NCBI RefSeq assembly: GCF_000426345.1
Contig: NZ_AUFE01000008.1
Location: forward strand, 1 to 64,000
Direction: 5' to 3'
Origin: Cupriavidus phytohabitans
GTDB lineage: Bacteria > Pseudomonadota > Gammaproteobacteria > Burkholderiales > Burkholderiaceae
DNA: 64,000 nt
The notes beneath the pieces were generated by a model. It ran no database searches and was not told the origin of the DNA. It worked only from the letters and a program-made list of their open reading frames with translations. Below are positions 52,207 through 61,267 of the stretch, one piece after another. The position numbers were made by a program, and so were the translations under genes. How positions within the stretch are numbered: the first letter of the stretch is position 1; each line of letters begins with the position of its first letter.

Positions 52207-53409
52207 ATGCAAATCACGTTTGCCAAGATTCTGCCGATCGCGGCCGCAGTGGCGCTGGTAGCAGCTTGCGGCAAGAAGGAAGAGAAGCCGGCGGATGCGG
52301 CCTCTTCGGCGCCGGCCGCAGCAGCCCCTGCAGCGGGCGGTGGCGAGACCGTCGTCAAGATCGGCCACGCGGCCCCGCTGACCGGCGGTATCGCGCACCT
52401 TGGCAAGGACAACGAAAACGGCGCCCGCCTGGCCGTGGAAGAAGTCAACAAGGCCGGCCTTGAAGTCGGTGGCAAGAAGATCAAGCTGGAACTGGTCGGC
52501 GAAGACGATGCCGCCGATCCGAAGACCGGCACCTCCGTGGCACAGAAGCTGGTCGACGCCAAGGTCGTCGCCGTGGTCGGCCACCTGAACTCGGGCACGT
52601 CGATCCCGGCCTCGAAGATCTACAGCGATGCCGGCATCGTCCAGATCTCGCCCTCGTCCACCAACCCGGACTACACCAAGCAAGGCTTCAAGACCACCTA
52701 CCGCGTGGTGGCCACCGACGCCCAGCAGGGCCCGGCACTGGCCAATTACGCCGCCAAGACCCTGCACGCCAAGAGCGTGGCGATCGTCGACGACGCCACC
52801 GCCTATGGCAAGGGCCTGGCCGACGAGTTCGAGAAGACCGCCAAGGCGGCTGGCGTGAACGTGGTGGCGCGCGAAGCCACCAACGACAAGGCCACCGACT
52901 TCAAGGCCATTCTGACCAAGATCAAGGGCAAGAAGCCGGACGTGATCATGTACGGCGGCATGGATGCCACCGGCGGCCCGTTCGCCAAGCAGGCCAAGGA
53001 GCTGGGCATCGGCGCCAAGATCGTTGGCGGCGACGGTGTCTGTACCGACAAGGTGGCCGAGCTGGCCGGCGATGCCGTGACCAACATCATCTGCTCCGAG
53101 GCCGGCCTGGCCCTGTCGAAGATGGAGCAGGGCGCGGACTTCTCCAAGCGCTACCAGGCACGCTTCAACGCGCCGGTGCAGATCTACGCGCCGTTCACCT
53201 ATGACGCGGTGATGGTCATCGTCGACGCCATGAAGCGCGCCAACTCGACCGAACCGGCTGCCATCCTGGCCGAAATGCCCAAGACCAACTACAAGGGCGT
53301 GATCGGCAACATCGCCTTCGACGAGAAGGGCGACATGAAGGAAGGCACCATCACGCTGTACGAGTACAAGGACAAGAAGAAGTCCGTTCTCGACGTCGTG
53401 AAGATGTAA
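52207..53409 (+). CDS. Branched-chain amino acid ABC transporter, substrate-binding lipoprotein
   Basis: A 400-residue periplasmic binding protein of the Leu/Ile/Val type. It has a lipoprotein signal (AAAVALVAAC, lipidated C21), then an Ala/Pro-rich linker up to residue about 45. Domain marks include VKIGHAAPLTGG, LAVEEVNKAGL, VVAVVGHLNSGTSIPASKIY and GIVQISPSSTNPDYT. The ATG at 52207 follows AGGAG. It is separated from the membrane genes by a terminator and so may be made in excess, as is common. Confidence 0.92.
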   Translation: MQITFAKILPIAAAVALVAACGKKEEKPADAASSAPAAAAPAAGGGETVVKIGHAAPLTGGIAHLGKDNENGARLAVEEVNKAGLEVGGKKIKLELVGEDDAADPKTGTSVAQKLVDAKVVAVVGHLNSGTSIPASKIYSDAGIVQISPSSTNPDYTKQGFKTTYRVVATDAQQGPALANYAAKTLHAKSVAIVDDATAYGKGLADEFEKTAKAAGVNVVAREATNDKATDFKAILTKIKGKKPDVIMYGGMDATGGPFAKQAKELGIGAKIVGGDGVCTDKVAELAGDAVTNIICSEAGLALSKMEQGADFSKRYQARFNAPVQIYAPFTYDAVMVIVDAMKRANSTEPAAILAEMPKTNYKGVIGNIAFDEKGDMKEGTITLYEYKDKKKSVLDVVKM

Positions 53410-53431
53410 TCTGGGCTTACCGGCCCATCCG

Positions 53432-53467
53432 AACGGCACCGTGAGTATTTTGCGGTGCCGTTCTTTT
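53432..53467 (+). terminator. Terminator between liv binding protein and permease genes
   Basis: AACGGCACCG / CGGTGCCGTT, loop of 11 bases, then CTTTTT. Partial read-through would give more binding protein than permease. Confidence 0.85.
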
Positions 53468-53624
53468 TAGCCTCGCCTAATGTAGAAGCATCCTTACCCT
53501 GGATGGAGCATGGCGGGCGGCTTACCAGCAATCAAACTGCAGCAACGTTACCCATCACCACATCATCGTCCCCCCCCGGCATCCACACCATGCCGTCAGG
53601 TAAGGGACTGAAGCAGGAGTTTTC

Positions 53625-54560
53625 ATGGATATCTTTATCCAGCAGATCGTGAACGGTCTGGTGCTCGGCAGCATCTATGCGCTGATTGCACTGGGCTACA
53701 CCATGGTCTACGGCATTCTGGGGATCATCAACTTCGCCCACGGCGATGTCCTGATGATCGGCGCGCTGACCGCCCTGTCAGCGATTCTTGGTCTGCAGAA
53801 GTTTGCCCCCGGCTTGCCCGAATGGCTGACGCTGGTGATCGCGACGCTGATTGCGATGCCGGTCTGCGCAGTGCTGTCTTACTCGATCGAGCGTATCGCT
53901 TACCGGCCCTTGCGCAATGCGCCACGGCTGGCCCCGCTGATTACCGCGATCGGCGTGTCCATCATCCTGCAGACGATGGGCATGCTGATCTGGTCGCGCA
54001 ACCCGCTGACCTTCCCGCAACTGCTGCCGTCGGAACCGATCGACATCGGCACGACCGGCGCTACCATCACCGGCAAGGAAATGGTCATCATCGGCCTGGC
54101 CGTGATGGTCATGTCGGGCCTGCTCGCGCTGGTCAACCGCACCAAGCTCGGCCGCGCCATGCGCGCCACCGCCGAGAACCAGAAGGTGGCCGGCCTGATG
54201 GGCGTGAACCCCAACTTCGTCATCTCCGCCACCTTCATGATCGGCGCCACGCTGGCGGCGCTGGCCGGCGTGATGATGGCCACCAACTACGGCAACGCCC
54301 ACTTCTACATGGGCTTTATCCCGGGCCTGAAGGCATTCACCGCCGCGGTGCTGGGTGGCATCGGCAACCTTGCCGGCGCGATGGTCGGCGGCATGCTGCT
54401 GGGCCTGATCGAGGCGCTGGGTGCCGGCTATATCGGTGACCTGACCAATGGCGTGTTCGGCTCGAACTACCAGGACGTCTTCGCCTTTATCGTACTGATC
54501 ACTGTGCTCGTCTTCCGTCCGTCCGGCATCATGGGCGAACGCGTGGCGGACCGCGCCTGA
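53625..54560 (+). CDS. livH: Branched-chain amino acid ABC transporter permease LivH
   Basis: A 311-residue inner-membrane permease. The start IFIQQIVNGLVLGSIYALIALGYTMVYGILGIINFAHGDVLM is the LivH signature. Eight or so hydrophobic segments follow. The cytoplasmic loop for the ATPases reads AMRATAENQKVAGLMGVN. It lies 213 bases after the binding-protein gene and 13 before livM. Confidence 0.94.
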   Translation: MDIFIQQIVNGLVLGSIYALIALGYTMVYGILGIINFAHGDVLMIGALTALSAILGLQKFAPGLPEWLTLVIATLIAMPVCAVLSYSIERIAYRPLRNAPRLAPLITAIGVSIILQTMGMLIWSRNPLTFPQLLPSEPIDIGTTGATITGKEMVIIGLAVMVMSGLLALVNRTKLGRAMRATAENQKVAGLMGVNPNFVISATFMIGATLAALAGVMMATNYGNAHFYMGFIPGLKAFTAAVLGGIGNLAGAMVGGMLLGLIEALGAGYIGDLTNGVFGSNYQDVFAFIVLITVLVFRPSGIMGERVADRA

Positions 54561-54573
54561 GGAGAGCGAATCC

Positions 54574-55731
54574 ATGAATACCCCGATTCCATCCACGGCC
54601 GCCGTCGCGGCGCCGACCAAGGTGCCGACCAAGACCCTGGCCGCACTCATTGGCTTTTTGGTGGTCGCGCTGTGCGCGCCGTTTATCGTCCAGACCCTGG
54701 GCGGCAACTACTGGGTCCGCGTGCTGGACTTTGCGCTGCTGTACATCATGCTGGCGCTGGGCCTGAACATCGTGGTGGGCTTTGCCGGCCTGCTTGACCT
54801 GGGCTATATCGCGTTCTACGCAGTAGGCGCCTACCTGATGGCGCTGCTCGGCTCGCCGCACCTGGCGAACCAGTTCGAGTGGATCCAGCAACTGTTCCCC
54901 ACCGGCGTCCACCTGTCGATGTGGTTCGTGCTGCCGCTCGCGATCCTGGTGGCCGCGACCTTTGGCGTGCTGCTGGGAGCGCCAACGCTCAAGCTGCGCG
55001 GCGACTACCTTGCCATCGTGACGCTGGGCTTCGGCGAGATCATCCGCATCTTCATGAACAACCTGGACCGTCCGGTCAACATCACCAATGGCCCCAAGGG
55101 CATCACGGCGGTGGATCCGGTCCATATCTTCGGCTTCGACTTCTCGAAATCGCACGAGATTTTCGGGATGAAGTTCACGCCGGTGTTCATGTACTACTAC
55201 CTGCTGGTGTTCCTGGTCATCGTGATCGTGTTCGTGTGCCTGCGGCTGCAGACTTCGCGTATCGGCCGGGCCTTCGTGGCCATCCGTGAGGACGAGATCG
55301 CCGCCAAGGCCATGGGCATCAACACCCGCAACATCAAGCTGCTGGCATTTGCCATGGGCGCATCGTTCGGCGGCGCCTCGGGCGCGGTGTTCGGCGCATT
55401 CCAGGGCTTCGTGTCGCCGGAATCGTTCACGCTGTGGGAATCGATCTACGTGCTGGCCATCGTGGTGCTCGGCGGCATGGGCCATATCCCGGGCGTGATC
55501 CTGGGCGGCATCCTGCTGGTGGGCTTCCAGGAACTGCTGCGCGTGGTGGCCGAGCCGATGCAGACCGGTTTGTTCGGCCATGTGATCGTTGATGCCGAAG
55601 TGCTGCGCCAGCTGTTGTTCGGCCTGGCCCTGGTTGGTGTCATGCTGTACCGCCCGGCGGGCATCTGGCCGTCGCCACGCAAGGAAGACCGCCCGGTGGT
55701 GCGCCGTGCGGGCAGTGTGGGCCGTTTCTGA
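54574..55731 (+). CDS. livM: Branched-chain amino acid ABC transporter permease LivM
   Basis: A 385-residue permease. LivM hallmarks are LNIVVGFAGLLDLGYIAFYAVGAYLMALL, LRGDYLAIVTLGFGEIIRI and AIREDEIAAKAMGINTRNIKLLAFAMGA, the EAA-like loop. The central insert around residues 95-120 and the segment on PVHIFGFDFSK are typical of long LivM forms. It is 14 bases ahead of livG. Confidence 0.94.
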   Translation: MNTPIPSTAAVAAPTKVPTKTLAALIGFLVVALCAPFIVQTLGGNYWVRVLDFALLYIMLALGLNIVVGFAGLLDLGYIAFYAVGAYLMALLGSPHLANQFEWIQQLFPTGVHLSMWFVLPLAILVAATFGVLLGAPTLKLRGDYLAIVTLGFGEIIRIFMNNLDRPVNITNGPKGITAVDPVHIFGFDFSKSHEIFGMKFTPVFMYYYLLVFLVIVIVFVCLRLQTSRIGRAFVAIREDEIAAKAMGINTRNIKLLAFAMGASFGGASGAVFGAFQGFVSPESFTLWESIYVLAIVVLGGMGHIPGVILGGILLVGFQELLRVVAEPMQTGLFGHVIVDAEVLRQLLFGLALVGVMLYRPAGIWPSPRKEDRPVVRRAGSVGRF

Positions 55732-55744
55732 CCAGGAGGACAAC

Positions 55745-56521
55745 ATGAGCAACAACGATTTCCTCCTGTCGGTACAGGGGGTCAACAAGCGTTTCGGCGG
55801 CCTGCAGGCGCTGTCGGATGTGGGCCTGCAGATCAAGCCGGGCGAGATCTATGGCCTGATCGGCCCCAACGGCGCCGGCAAGACCACATTCTTCAATGTG
55901 ATCACCGGGCTGTACACGCCGGATGCGGGCGAGTTCATGCTGGGCGGCAAGCCCTACCAGCCGACCGCCGTGCATGAAGTGGCCAAGGCCGGCATCGCGC
56001 GCACGTTCCAGAACATCCGCCTGTTCGGCGAGATGACCGCGCTCGAGAACGTGATGGTCGGGCGCCATGTGCGCTCCAAGGCCGGCCTGTTCGGCGCGAT
56101 CTTCCGGCCGCCTGCGGTGCGCCGCGAAGAAGAGGGCATCGAGGACATGGCGCATGACCTGCTCGACTACGTCGGCATCGGCAAGTACGCCAACTTCACC
56201 GCGCGTAACCTGTCGTACGGCCACCAGCGCCGGCTGGAAATCGCCCGCGCGCTGGCGACCGAGCCCAAGTTGCTGGCGCTGGACGAGCCGGCTGCGGGCA
56301 TGAACGCGACCGAGAAGGTCGAGCTGCGTGGCCTGCTCGACAAGATCAAGAACGACGGCAAGACCATCCTGCTGATCGAGCACGACGTAAAGCTGGTGAT
56401 GGGGCTGTGTAACCGCCTGACCGTGCTGGACTACGGCAAGGTGATTGCCCAGGGCCTGCCGCACGAGGTGCAGAACAACCCCGCGGTGATCGAGGCCTAC
56501 CTCGGCACCTCGGCGCACTGA
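55745..56521 (+). CDS. livG: Branched-chain amino acid ABC transporter ATPase LivG
   Basis: A 258-residue ATPase. Walker A GPNGAGKTTFFNVITG, the Q-loop at TFQNIRLF, signature LSYGHQRRLEIARAL and Walker B LLALDEPAAGMN are all visible, with the D-loop and H-loop in IEHDVKLVMGLC. The long insert after Walker A is characteristic of LivG. The ATG at 55745 follows AGGAGG. Confidence 0.95.
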   Translation: MSNNDFLLSVQGVNKRFGGLQALSDVGLQIKPGEIYGLIGPNGAGKTTFFNVITGLYTPDAGEFMLGGKPYQPTAVHEVAKAGIARTFQNIRLFGEMTALENVMVGRHVRSKAGLFGAIFRPPAVRREEEGIEDMAHDLLDYVGIGKYANFTARNLSYGHQRRLEIARALATEPKLLALDEPAAGMNATEKVELRGLLDKIKNDGKTILLIEHDVKLVMGLCNRLTVLDYGKVIAQGLPHEVQNNPAVIEAYLGTSAH

Positions 56522-56537
56522 TGGCGGGAGGAAAGCA

Positions 56538-57269
56538 ATGAAACAGCCAGCAATGAAACAGACAGTACTGAAGATCTCCGGCCTGAAGGTCGCGTACGGC
56601 GGCATCCAGGCCGTCAAGGGCATCGACCTGGAAATCGAGGACGGTGAACTGGTCACGCTGATCGGCGCCAACGGCGCCGGCAAGACCACGACCATGAAGG
56701 CCATCACCGGCCTGCAGGGTTGGGCCGGCGGCGACGTGGAGTACATGGGCAAGTCGATCAAGGGCGTGCCCAGCTACGCGCTGCTCAAGCAAGGGCTGGC
56801 GATGGTGCCGGAAGGCCGCGGCGTGTTCGCGCGCATGACCATCACCGAGAACCTGCAGATGGGCGCCTACACGCGCAGCGACGAGGCCGGCATCAAGGCC
56901 GACGTCGACCGCATGTTCGGCATCTTCCCGCGCCTGAAGGAACGCGCCAACCAGCTGGCGGGCACCATGTCCGGCGGCGAGCAGCAGATGCTGGCGATGG
57001 CGCGCGCGCTGATGAGCCAGCCCAAGGTGCTGCTGCTGGACGAGCCGTCGATGGGCCTGTCGCCAATCATGGTCGACAAGATCTTCGAGGTCGTGCGCGA
57101 CATCTCGGCGCAGGGCGTGACCGTGCTGCTGGTCGAGCAGAACGCCCGCCTGGCGTTGCAGGCCGCGCACCGCGGCTACGTGATGGAGTCCGGGCTGATC
57201 ACCATGAGCGGGGAAGCCAAGCAGATGCTGGACGATCCCAAGGTGCGGGCGGCCTACCTGGGCGAGTAA
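56538..57269 (+). CDS. livF: Branched-chain amino acid ABC transporter ATPase LivF
   Basis: A 243-residue ATPase. Walker A GANGAGKTTTMKAITG, signature MSGGEQQMLAMARAL and Walker B LLLDEPSMGLSP, with the H-loop in LLVEQNARLAL. It forms the heterodimer with LivG. The ATG at 56538 follows GGGAGGAAAGC; an internal ATG at 56553 is possible. Confidence 0.95.
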   Translation: MKQPAMKQTVLKISGLKVAYGGIQAVKGIDLEIEDGELVTLIGANGAGKTTTMKAITGLQGWAGGDVEYMGKSIKGVPSYALLKQGLAMVPEGRGVFARMTITENLQMGAYTRSDEAGIKADVDRMFGIFPRLKERANQLAGTMSGGEQQMLAMARALMSQPKVLLLDEPSMGLSPIMVDKIFEVVRDISAQGVTVLLVEQNARLALQAAHRGYVMESGLITMSGEAKQMLDDPKVRAAYLGE

Positions 57270-57311
57270 GCGGCGCGCCGCCGCTCCCATTCCGACAACC
57301 CCGCTGCCGCA

Positions 57312-57437
57312 AGAGGGGTGAGGGAGAGGGCGGGCGCTCGCAGGCGCAAGGCCTTTCCCCTTGCCGCGGGGCCCCGCGCGGGCCGGCCAGGCCGGTGTGC
57401 GCGGGTTCTGCGGTGCTGGCCCTCTCCCTCACTCCTC
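57312..57437. repeat. Long inverted repeat downstream of livF
   Basis: AGAGGGGTGAGGGAGAGGGC at the left end and GCCCTCTCCCTCACTCCTCT near the right end are complementary at 19 of 20 positions, about 87 bases apart. The middle is GC-rich. It resembles a small non-coding mobile or REP-like element; no transposase is present. Confidence 0.6.
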
Positions 57438-57469
57438 TGCGGCGCTGATCGCTGATCAGGCTGCAAAGC

Positions 57470-57498
57470 AAAAAGCCTCGCGCAATGCGAGGCTTTTT
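57470..57498. terminator. Bidirectional terminator between livF and argD
   Basis: AAAAAGCCTCGC / GCGAGGCTTTTT with a small loop; serves both converging units. Confidence 0.92.
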
Positions 57499-57520
57499 GC
57501 CGTCTGCAGATCCTGAAGGA

Positions 57521-58708
57521 TCAGGCCAGCTTCTTCAGCAGCGTGCGCAGCATGCCGATCATCTGGTCGATCTCTTCGCGCGTGACGTTCAGCGCCGGCA
57601 TGAAGCGCAGCAGGTTGGCGCGCGGCGCGTTCAGCAGCAGGCCCTGCGGCGCCATGTCGCGCGCTTCTTCCACCAGCTGCGGGCCGATGTCCTTGCCCAG
57701 CAGCAGCGCGCGCAGCAGGCCCTCGCCACGTTCGCCCTCCAGGCCGAACTCGCCCGACAGCGCCAGCAGCTGTTCCTTCAGGTATTCGCCCTTGGCCTTG
57801 ACGTCGTCCAGGAAACCCGGCGCGGTCAGCTGCCCGATCACTGCGCTGCCCACCGCGGTCATCAGCGGATTGCCGTTGTAGGTGCCGCCCTGGTCGCCGG
57901 CCTCGAAGCTGGCGACTTCGGCCTTGCACAGCAGCGCCGACAGCGGCACGCCGCCGCCGATGCCCTTGCCCAGCGTCATGATGTCCGGCTCGACGCCGGA
58001 CAGCTCGTACGCGAACAGCGTGCCGCAGCGGCCGCAGCCGGCCTGCACTTCATCGACGATGAACAGCAGCTTGTGCTTGTCGGCCAGCGCGCGCAGGCCC
58101 TGCATGAACTCGCGCGTGGCGGGGATCACGCCGCCTTCGCCCTGCACCGGTTCCAGCATGATGCCGACGGTCTTGTCGGTGATCAGCTTCTCGACCGAGG
58201 CCAGGTCGTTCAGCTCGGCCTTGGGGAAGCCCGGCACCTGCGGCGCGAAGATGGTGTCCCAGCCGGCCTTGCCCGACGCGCTCATGGTGGCGAGCGTGCG
58301 GCCATGGAAGCTGTGGTCCATGGTGATGATCTCGTAGGCGCCGTTCTTGTGCTTGCGGCCCCATTTGCGCGCCAGCTTGATCGCGCCTTCGTTGGCTTCG
58401 GCGCCGCTGTTGGCGAAGAAGACCTTGTCGAAGCAGCTGTGGTCGGTCAGCTGTTTGGCCAGGCGCAGCATCGGCTCGTTGTAGAAGGCCGGGCTCGGGT
58501 TGATGATCTTCTTCGATTGCTCGACCAGCGCGTCGATCATGCCCTGGTTGGAGTGGCCCAGGCAGTTGACCGCCCAGCCCTGCACGAAGTCCAGGTATCG
58601 CTTGCCGTTGTGATCCGTCAGCCAGGAACCCTTGCCCTCAGTGAAGACGAGCTCGGGCCGGTTGGTGATGTACATCAGGGATTGGACGGGAAACTCAGCA
58701 AATGCCAT
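57521..58708 (-). CDS. argD: Acetylornithine transaminase (class III aminotransferase)
   Basis: A 395-residue PLP aminotransferase. The PLP lysine is near 248 in [16 protein letters not shown], the phosphate-site motif is [18 protein letters not shown] and the aspartate lies in [12 protein letters not shown]. These and [10 protein letters not shown] mark the ArgD/ornithine transaminase group; length fits ArgD. Substrate cannot be certain, since 4-aminobutyrate and succinylornithine enzymes are close. The start has CTGGAG upstream. The gene is preceded by an arginine-rich leader ORF and a terminator, as at argF, which supports the arginine role. Confidence 0.88.
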   Translation of the reverse strand: MAFAEFPVQSLMYITNRPELVFTEGKGSWLTDHNGKRYLDFVQGWAVNCLGHSNQGMIDALVEQSKKIINPSPAFYNEPMLRLAKQLTDHSCFDKVFFANSGAEANEGAIKLARKWGRKHKNGAYEIITMDHSFHGRTLATMSASGKAGWDTIFAPQVPGFPKAELNDLASVEKLITDKTVGIMLEPVQGEGGVIPATREFMQGLRALADKHKLLFIVDEVQAGCGRCGTLFAYELSGVEPDIMTLGKGIGGGVPLSALLCKAEVASFEAGDQGGTYNGNPLMTAVGSAVIGQLTAPGFLDDVKAKGEYLKEQLLALSGEFGLEGERGEGLLRALLLGKDIGPQLVEEARDMAPQGLLLNAPRANLLRFMPALNVTREEIDQMIGMLRTLLKKLA

Positions 58709-58775
58709 GGCGGACTCCAGGGGTCGGCTTTAAACGATGGACGGACGGGCGAGGGGGCAAGCAAAAAGCAGCAAA

Positions 58776-58806
58776 AAGCAAAAAGCCACGGGGGTTGCCC
58801 GTGGCT
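58776..58806 (-). terminator. Attenuator-like terminator before argD
   Basis: On the minus strand AGCCACGGG (58806-58798), loop of five, CCCGTGGCT (58792-58784), then TTTTGCTTTTTGC. It lies between the leader ORF and argD, so it terminates transcripts from the leader promoter unless it is bypassed. It could otherwise be a terminator for the reductase gene further up, but that gene is 186 bases away and the promoter lies between. Confidence 0.68.
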
Positions 58807-58834
58807 CGTTGACCTGAACAGACGCAGTCGACGG

Positions 58835-58903
58835 TCAGCCGCGTGGCACCCCGGTGGGGAGCGACGTACGGAAGCTGCGGCGTCGGTTGAAGGTCGTATG
58901 CAT
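58835..58903 (-). CDS. Arginine-rich leader peptide upstream of argD
   Basis: A 22-codon ORF read on the minus strand. It starts ATG at 58903 and ends TGA at 58835-58837, with the core NRRRSFR (arginines 7, 8, 9 and 12) and another at 21. The -10 box ends eight bases before the A of the ATG, so the ORF may be leaderless. The nine bases 58845-58837 (CACGCGGCT) can pair at seven of nine positions with the terminator 5' arm, giving a possible antiterminator. Translation is unproven. Confidence 0.55.
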   Translation of the reverse strand: MHTTFNRRRSFRTSLPTGVPRG

Positions 58904-58910
58904 GCGGGCA

Positions 58911-58939
58911 AATATAAGGCGCATGTGCCCGGGTGTCAA
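58911..58939 (-). promoter_or_regulatory. Strong sigma70 promoter of the argD leader
   Basis: On the minus strand a perfect TTGACA (58939-58934), a 17-base spacer and TATATT (58916-58911). It points to argD and away from the reductase gene. Confidence 0.85.
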
Positions 58940-58997
58940 AACGAATTTTGGCGGACCCGGGCATTGTTGCGCTGACGGAACGGCGTGCCGGCCGCGG

Positions 58998-60056
58998 TCA
59001 GGCTGCCGGCGTGGCCGGGTGCATGTCGGCCTCGGAGGTGAACGAGTCAGCGAAGAAGGCGTCCTCGTGCAGCTTGCACTGGCGCGTGAAGTCGCCGCGC
59101 GCGGCGTTGATCATCACCGGCGCGCCGCAGGCGTAGACCTCGTGGCCTGACATGTCGGGATGGTCGGCGATCACGGCCTGGTGGACGAAACCGGTACGGC
59201 CCTGCCAGTTGTCTTCCGGCAGCGCGTCGGACACCACCGGCACGTACCTGAAGTTGGGCAGGTCGCGCGCCCATTGCTCGGCGAGCGCGTGCATGTACAA
59301 ATCCTTGGGCCGGCGGCCGCCCCAGTACAGCGTCATCGGGCGCGTGATGCCGGTGTAGGCGGCATGCTCGACGATGGCCTTGATCGGCGCGAAGCCGGTG
59401 CCGGAAGCCAGCAGGATGATCGGGGCATTCGATTCCTCGCGCAGGAAGAAGCTGCCCAGCGGGCCTTCGAAGCGCAGGATGTCGCGTTCCTTCATCGCCG
59501 GGGCGCCTTCCTTGGCGCCGAACACGTAGTCGGTGAAGGCGCCGCCCGGCATATGGCGGATATGCAGTTCGATCGGGCCGTCCTCGTGCGGCGGCGTGGC
59601 GATCGAATAGCTGCGGCGCTTGCCGTCGCGCAGCAGGAATTCCACGTACTGGCCGGCCAGGTACTGCATCCGTTCGGTCGCGGGCAGCTGCAGCTTGATG
59701 GCGATCACGTCGTCGGCCAGGCGCTCCAGCGAGGTCACGCGGCACGGCACCTTCTTGATCGGGATATCGCCGGCGCCGTGGACTTCGCGGCATTCAATGG
59801 TAATGTCGGACGACGCGTTGGCGCAGCAGAAGAGCGCGCGGCCCTCGGTTTTTTCCTGCGCGGTCAGCGCGGCCGGGGCGTGGTCGCCCTGCACGATGGT
59901 GCCTTCAAGCACGCGGCCCTTGCACGAGCCGCAGGCGCCGTTCTTGCAGCCGTAGGGCAGGCCGATGCTGTGGCGCAGGGCCGCGCCGAGGATGGTTTCG
60001 TCCGAGGCCACTTCGAACTTGTGGCCACTGGGCATGACGGTTACTTGATAAGCCAT
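58998..60056 (-). CDS. 2Fe-2S ferredoxin/FAD reductase (CDP-6-deoxy-3,4-glucoseen reductase-like)
   Basis: A 352-residue electron-transfer protein. A plant-type ferredoxin domain is at the N-terminus, with cysteines in LPYGCKNGACGSCKGRVL and LFCCANAS. The FAD domain follows (RSYSIATPPHEDGPIELHIRHMPGGAFTDYVF) and then the NAD domain (ILLASGTGFAPIKAIVEH). The family passes electrons from NAD(P)H to an oxygenase or dehydratase partner. No partner gene is near, so the role is open. It is divergent from the SDR gene with nine bases between the start codons. Confidence 0.88.
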   Translation of the reverse strand: MAYQVTVMPSGHKFEVASDETILGAALRHSIGLPYGCKNGACGSCKGRVLEGTIVQGDHAPAALTAQEKTEGRALFCCANASSDITIECREVHGAGDIPIKKVPCRVTSLERLADDVIAIKLQLPATERMQYLAGQYVEFLLRDGKRRSYSIATPPHEDGPIELHIRHMPGGAFTDYVFGAKEGAPAMKERDILRFEGPLGSFFLREESNAPIILLASGTGFAPIKAIVEHAAYTGITRPMTLYWGGRRPKDLYMHALAEQWARDLPNFRYVPVVSDALPEDNWQGRTGFVHQAVIADHPDMSGHEVYACGAPVMINAARGDFTRQCKLHEDAFFADSFTSEADMHPATPAA

Positions 60057-60065
60057 AATCGGTCT

Positions 60066-61052
60066 ATGAGCCAAATTCAGTCGATGCTGCAGCCCTCGCG
60101 CCTCCCGGTCCTGCCGAAGCCCAGCCGCAGGCTTGGTCGTCCGCGCCTGTTGATCGTCGGGTGCGGGGATGTGGGGACGCGCTGCCTGCGAATCCTGTCG
60201 TCGCGCATGCGCGTGTTCGCCGTCACGTCGCAGCCGGCGCGCCGCGCCGAACTGCACGCCGCCGGTGCGGTGCCGCTGGTGGCCGACCTTGACCGGCCAG
60301 CAACGCTGGCGCGGCTGCGGGGGCTGGCCACGCAGGTGCTGGACCTGGCGCCGCCGCCCGGTCAGGGCGAGGGCGATCCGCGTACGCGTGCCTTGCTCGC
60401 CGCCTTGCGCCGCAAGGCCTGGCGGCAGGGCGGCACGTTTAGCGGCGAGCCCGCCATTCTACCCGACCGGGGCCTTCGCCGCCCTGCGTTTGTCTACGCC
60501 AGCACCTCGGGCGTCTACGGCGACCGTCAGGGCGCGCGGGTGTCGGAATTCCATGCCGTGCGCCCGCAGACGGCGCGCGCGCGCCGCCGCGTGGCCGCCG
60601 AGGGCGCCGTGCGCGCCTTTGGCCGCGCTGCCGGCTGGCGCACCAGCATCGTGCGCATCCCGGGCATCTATGCCGCCGAGCGGCTGCCGGTGGCCCGGCT
60701 CAAGCGCGGCACGCCCGCGCTGGTGCCGCAGGACGATGTCTACACCAGCCATATCCATGCCGACGACCTCGCCCGCATCATGGTTGCCGCGCTGTTCCGC
60801 GGCCGCCCGCAGCGGGTGGTCCATGCCAGCGATGATACCGAGCTGCGCATGGCCGACTACTTCGACCTGGTGGCCGACCGCCGCGGCCTGCCACGCCCGC
60901 CGCGCATCACGCGGGGACAGGCGCGCGAAGTGATCGAGCCGACGCTGCTGAGCTTCATGAGCGAATCGCGCCGGCTCGACAACCGCCGCCTGAAGCGCGA
61001 GCTGCGGCTGCGGCTGCGCTTTCCCACGGTCGCCTCCTTCTTCGACGCCTGA
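60066..61052 (+). CDS. NAD(P)-dependent epimerase/SDR-like protein
   Basis: A 328-residue protein of the extended SDR type, YeeZ-like. The N-terminal nucleotide motif is LLIVGCGDVGTRCLRIL (GxGxxG), and the active-site pair is seen as FVYASTSGVYGDRQG, with the tyrosine in the GVYG segment. The C-terminus is basic (RRLDNRRLKRELRLRLR). Substrate is unknown. The ATG at 60066 lies nine bases from the reductase start; ATG 60084 is an alternative. Confidence 0.8.
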   Translation: MSQIQSMLQPSRLPVLPKPSRRLGRPRLLIVGCGDVGTRCLRILSSRMRVFAVTSQPARRAELHAAGAVPLVADLDRPATLARLRGLATQVLDLAPPPGQGEGDPRTRALLAALRRKAWRQGGTFSGEPAILPDRGLRRPAFVYASTSGVYGDRQGARVSEFHAVRPQTARARRRVAAEGAVRAFGRAAGWRTSIVRIPGIYAAERLPVARLKRGTPALVPQDDVYTSHIHADDLARIMVAALFRGRPQRVVHASDDTELRMADYFDLVADRRGLPRPPRITRGQAREVIEPTLLSFMSESRRLDNRRLKRELRLRLRFPTVASFFDA

Positions 61053-61071
61053 CCGCGCCTGCGCTCGCATC

Positions 61072-61094
61072 CCGTGCCCATGGCACGGGGTTTG
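61072..61094 (+). terminator. Hairpin after the SDR gene
   Basis: CCCGTGCC / GGCACGGG with loop CAT, then GTTT; a weak terminator. The rest of 61095-61267 holds a near-palindrome CTGTCTATACAG at 61119-61130 and no gene. Confidence 0.6.
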
Positions 61095-61267
61095 CTCATC
61101 CTGCCGTCGCTTCAATCCTGTCTATACAGCAACACTTCCAGTGCGCCAACGCGGTGCTTCCTGCACCCGAGGCAAGCCGAGGCACGGTTGTAGTCGTTGA
61201 TACATCCGCTCTGTAGCGCCGATTCCTGCGGTGATGTGACGTACAGTCCCTCGGTGGAAGCCCTACA

